From positions 1 to 7,511 of the forward strand of contig CANNUR010000142.1 of the NCBI GenBank assembly GCA_947523045.1: a DNA stretch of 7,511 nucleotides, given 5' to 3'. The translations under genes and the position numbers were made by a program. This DNA is from an uncultured Prosthecobacter sp. GTDB taxonomy: Bacteria > Verrucomicrobiota > Verrucomicrobiia > Verrucomicrobiales > Verrucomicrobiaceae. Shown here piece by piece: positions 5,743-7,511 of this stretch. Within the stretch, counting starts at the first letter, position 1. Each line of letters starts with the position of its first letter. Under the pieces are notes generated by a model. That model saw only the letters and a program-made list of their open reading frames with translations. It was not told where the DNA came from and did no database searches.

Positions 5743-6852
5743 ATGACACGCCTCCACCGGCTCCTCATCCTTGTCCTCCTGCTCGCCGCTCCTGCCATTG
5801 CCCCGGCCCAGGATGAGCGCATTGTCGAAGAACTGCGCGGCTGGGCCGACAAGGGCGATGCCGACGCCCAGTTCGAACTCGGCCTGCGCCTGCTCACCGG
5901 CGAGGGGCTGAAGAAGGATGAAAAACTCGGTGCCGAATGGCTGGAAAAGGCGGCGCGCCAGAAGCATTTGCGCGCGCAGTTCCTCATGGGCTCACTCTAC
6001 GAGGACGGCATCGGCGTGAAGCGCGACGACAGCCGCGCCTTCGAATGGTACCGCCGCGCCGCCGAAAACGGTTTTGCCGCCGCCCAGCACGCGGTCGCCA
6101 TGGCCTACGACCTCGGCCGCGGCATCGCCCAGGACGCCACCGCTGCCGCCGCCTGGCTGGAGAAGGCCGCCGCCCAGGAGCATGCGCCCTCGCAGACCGC
6201 TCTCGCCGCCAAGTTCGAGCGCGGGGTTGGCGTCGACAAAAACCCGTCGAAGGCCGCCCTCTACTACCTGCGCGCCGCCCAGCAGGATTTTGTCCCGGCC
6301 ATGTCGCGCTTGGCCAATCTGTACTACACGGGCACGGGGGTGCCGGTCGACTACCGTCGCGCCGGTGCCTGGTACCAGCGCGCCGCGCGCAGCGAGGATC
6401 CGTGGGCGGCCAACAACATCGCCTGGTTCCTCGCCACCTGCCCGGACGAAAGCCTGCACAACGGCGAACTCGCCGTGCAGTTTGCCACCCGCGCCCTGCG
6501 CGTCATGGACGAGGCGGGCGAGGAGCAGCGCTACGAGATGCTCGACACCAAGGCGGCGGCCCTGGCGCGCAACGGCGAGTTTCTGGAAGCCCTGCTCTGG
6601 CAGAAAAAATCCCTGGCCCTGCTCGCCGAGGACAAGGAGATCAGCGAGGAGGAGCGCCAGTCGCTGCGTGAGGAATTCGAAAAGCGCATGGACCTCTACC
6701 AGAAGCAGACCCCGTTCCGCGAACCCGAGGCCAAGCCGGAGGGGGAAAACGCCCCGCTGCCCCAGGATACCATTCTGCAGGAGGAAGGTCTGCCCGGCGG
6801 CGACGGCAAACCGAAGGCCAAGAAGGGCCGCAGCAAGGGCACCGTCGTCTGA
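5743..6852 (+). CDS. Secreted Sel1-repeat protein with TPR-like C-terminal region
   Basis: Exported helical-repeat protein of 369 aa. Residues 1-22 (MTRLHRLLILVLLLAAPAIAPA) are a signal peptide. Five Sel1 repeats of exactly 36 residues fill 39-218, each with the pattern A-Q-(x)-L-G/A...G-x-G-(I/V)...A-x-x-W/Y-(L/Y)-x-(K/R)-A-A. Residues 219-310 continue as TPR-like helices (AANNIAWFLATCPDESLHNG at 222-241), a style I know from planctomycete and verrucomicrobial proteins. The tail is charged, first Glu-rich and then Lys/Arg-rich (KPKAKKGRSKG). Such solenoids bind partner proteins and often sit in envelope assembly or signalling pathways; no enzyme motif is seen. An ATG 12 nt earlier (5731) is an equally possible start. 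The frame is open much further upstream, but that part is a shadow of the preceding gene. Gaps of 70 and 66 nt on either side allow one operon with its secreted neighbours. The partner is unknown. Confidence 0.87.
   Translation: MTRLHRLLILVLLLAAPAIAPAQDERIVEELRGWADKGDADAQFELGLRLLTGEGLKKDEKLGAEWLEKAARQKHLRAQFLMGSLYEDGIGVKRDDSRAFEWYRRAAENGFAAAQHAVAMAYDLGRGIAQDATAAAAWLEKAAAQEHAPSQTALAAKFERGVGVDKNPSKAALYYLRAAQQDFVPAMSRLANLYYTGTGVPVDYRRAGAWYQRAARSEDPWAANNIAWFLATCPDESLHNGELAVQFATRALRVMDEAGEEQRYEMLDTKAAALARNGEFLEALLWQKKSLALLAEDKEISEEERQSLREEFEKRMDLYQKQTPFREPEAKPEGENAPLPQDTILQEEGLPGGDGKPKAKKGRSKGTVV
5857..6396 (+). repeat. Five tandem 108-nt units encoding Sel1 repeats
   Basis: The units begin at 5857, 5965, 6073, 6181 and 6289. 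Each encodes 36 residues with no insertions between copies. The repeat is clear in protein but well diverged in DNA, so it is an old protein repeat and not a recent DNA duplication. Confidence 0.85.
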
Positions 6853-6918
6853 GCCCGCGCGCGGAATGATCCCGCCGCGGATGATCGAAGCTGGTCGGCC
6901 GACACGTTTTCTCCAGTC

Positions 6919-7511
6919 ATGAGACTGACGACCTGCCTGCTCGCCGCCCTCGCCCTCAGCGCCGCCCAAGCGGACGACGGCTTCACCTCCCTCTTCAACG
7001 GCCGCGATCTCAGCGGCTGGATCGTGCCCGAGGGCGACAACGGCCACTGGAAGGTGGTCGATGGCGTCATCGACTACGACGCCTGCAGCGAGGCCCCCGG
7101 CCGCGACAAGAACCTGTGGACCGAGAAGGAATACAAGGACTTCACCCTGCGCGTCGACTGGCGGCTCAAGCAGACCACCGGGCTTTACGACATGCCGGTC
7201 GTGCTGCCCGACGGCAGCCACAAGCGCGATGCCGAAGGCCGCGAAATCAAGATCCCCACGCCCAACGCCGACAGCGGCATCTACCTGCGTGGCAGTTCGA
7301 AGGCGCAGCTCAACATCTGGTGCTGGCCGATCGGCTCCGGCGAGGTGTACGGCTACCGCATGGATAAGACGATGCCGCCCGACGTCCGCGCCGGCGTCAC
7401 CCCAAAGGTCCGCGCCGACAAACCGGTCGGCGAATGGAACCGCTTTGAAATCACCCTCAAGGGCGAGCGCCTGACCGTTGTGCTCAACGGCCAGACCGTC
7501 ATCGACAACGC
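6919..7511 (+). CDS. DUF1080 (3-keto-disaccharide hydrolase domain) protein, 3' end cut by window edge
   Basis: Exported protein, first 197 residues only. Residues 1-18 (MRLTTCLLAALALSAAQA) are a signal peptide. The family opening FTSLFNGRDLSGW (22-34) follows at once, then HWKVVDGVIDYDA (43-55), a lamin-G-like strand region including FTLRVDWRLK (75-84), and NADSGIYLRG (116-125) with the conserved DSGIYLRG core. The last complete codons read LNGQTVIDN, where the family usually has an NG-x-x-V motif near the end of the sandwich domain. Pfam PF06439 is now named 3-keto-disaccharide hydrolase; some members act on 3-keto-glycosides, and many in Planctomycetes and Verrucomicrobia are untested. The start is the ATG right before the signal peptide, with no Shine-Dalgarno but a TTTTC tract 8-12 nt upstream. 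It lies 66 nt after the Sel1 gene on the same strand; no terminator is visible in between. Confidence 0.9.
   Translation, partial: MRLTTCLLAALALSAAQADDGFTSLFNGRDLSGWIVPEGDNGHWKVVDGVIDYDACSEAPGRDKNLWTEKEYKDFTLRVDWRLKQTTGLYDMPVVLPDGSHKRDAEGREIKIPTPNADSGIYLRGSSKAQLNIWCWPIGSGEVYGYRMDKTMPPDVRAGVTPKVRADKPVGEWNRFEITLKGERLTVVLNGQTVIDN

Noticed and set aside
3678..5987. 769-codon open frame on the minus strand
   Set aside because: It lies almost wholly opposite the acetylesterase-sialidase gene, has low-complexity Arg/Ala/Gly/Val composition and no family motif. High third-position GC in the real gene removes stops from the opposite strand.
6855..6880. GC-rich stretch after the Sel1 gene with CCGCGCGCGG and CCGCCGCGG, considered as a hairpin terminator
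   Set aside because: Possible stems are only 4-5 bp with long loops, and no T-run follows.
6894..6903. Perfect 10-nt palindrome GTCGGCCGAC followed by TTTT, considered as a terminator
   Set aside because: There is no loop, so it cannot form a good hairpin; GC palindromes of this kind are expected by chance in GC-rich DNA.
5992..7221. 409-codon open frame on the minus strand opposite the Sel1 and DUF1080 genes
   Set aside because: Both real genes have signal peptides and family motifs across this span. The antisense product is a Gly/Val/Ala-rich shadow that crosses two genes.
1..7511. CRISPR array, tRNA or rRNA gene, insertion sequence, phage or toxin-antitoxin genes
   Set aside because: No regularly spaced DNA repeats, no tRNA-like or rRNA-like stretch, no transposase or integrase motif, and no small gene pair was seen on either strand.

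Overview
The window reads as chromosomal DNA of a GC-rich Gram-negative bacterium, most likely a verrucomicrobium of the Opitutales/Opitutaceae type. This is inferred from gene content: a PEP-CTERM protein next to a TIGR02597-type protein, a DUF5069 protein with a long N-terminal part, a rhamnogalacturonan-acetylesterase/sialidase fusion, and a DUF1080 (3-keto-disaccharide hydrolase) protein. No rRNA, tRNA, transposase, integrase, phage gene or CRISPR array was seen. Eight protein-coding genes explain nearly all of the sequence. The first and last are cut by the window edges.

Left block, minus strand (1-1720): a secreted TIGR02597-type protein (668-1720) is followed 32 nt downstream by a PEP-CTERM protein (635 to beyond position 1). 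They probably form one transcript and both are exported. The PEP-CTERM tail implies an exosortase sorting system elsewhere in the genome. A 192-nt AT-richer divergent region (1721-1912), with a T6/A6 inverted repeat and a short tandem repeat, separates this pair from the plus-strand genes.

Middle block (1913-3681): a cytoplasmic DUF5069 protein (1913-2443, +), a GreA/GreB-like RNA-polymerase-binding protein with a GTG start (2594-3064, +), and a membrane histidine-box desaturase of the CarF/TMEM189 family (3067-3681, -). The last two are convergent with 2 nt between their stop codons. The desaturase and the next gene diverge from a promoter region (3682-3812) that holds a 15-nt palindrome, ATTGACC-G-GGTCAAT.

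Right block, plus strand (3813-7511): three exported proteins in a row with 66-70 nt gaps. They are a two-domain enzyme (SGNH/CE12-like acetylesterase plus sialidase-like propeller), a Sel1-repeat solenoid protein with a TPR-like tail, and the first 197 residues of a DUF1080 protein. The enzyme and the DUF1080 protein suggest glycan or glycoside use in the periplasm. The Sel1 protein may be a scaffold or unrelated.

None of the eight chosen starts has a clear Shine-Dalgarno sequence, and seven have C just before the start codon. No coherent new multi-gene system is visible. The best leads are the acetylesterase-sialidase fusion, the CarF-like desaturase with its palindrome, and the TIGR02597/PEP-CTERM pair. 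All family calls were made by eye from motifs; no database search was run.
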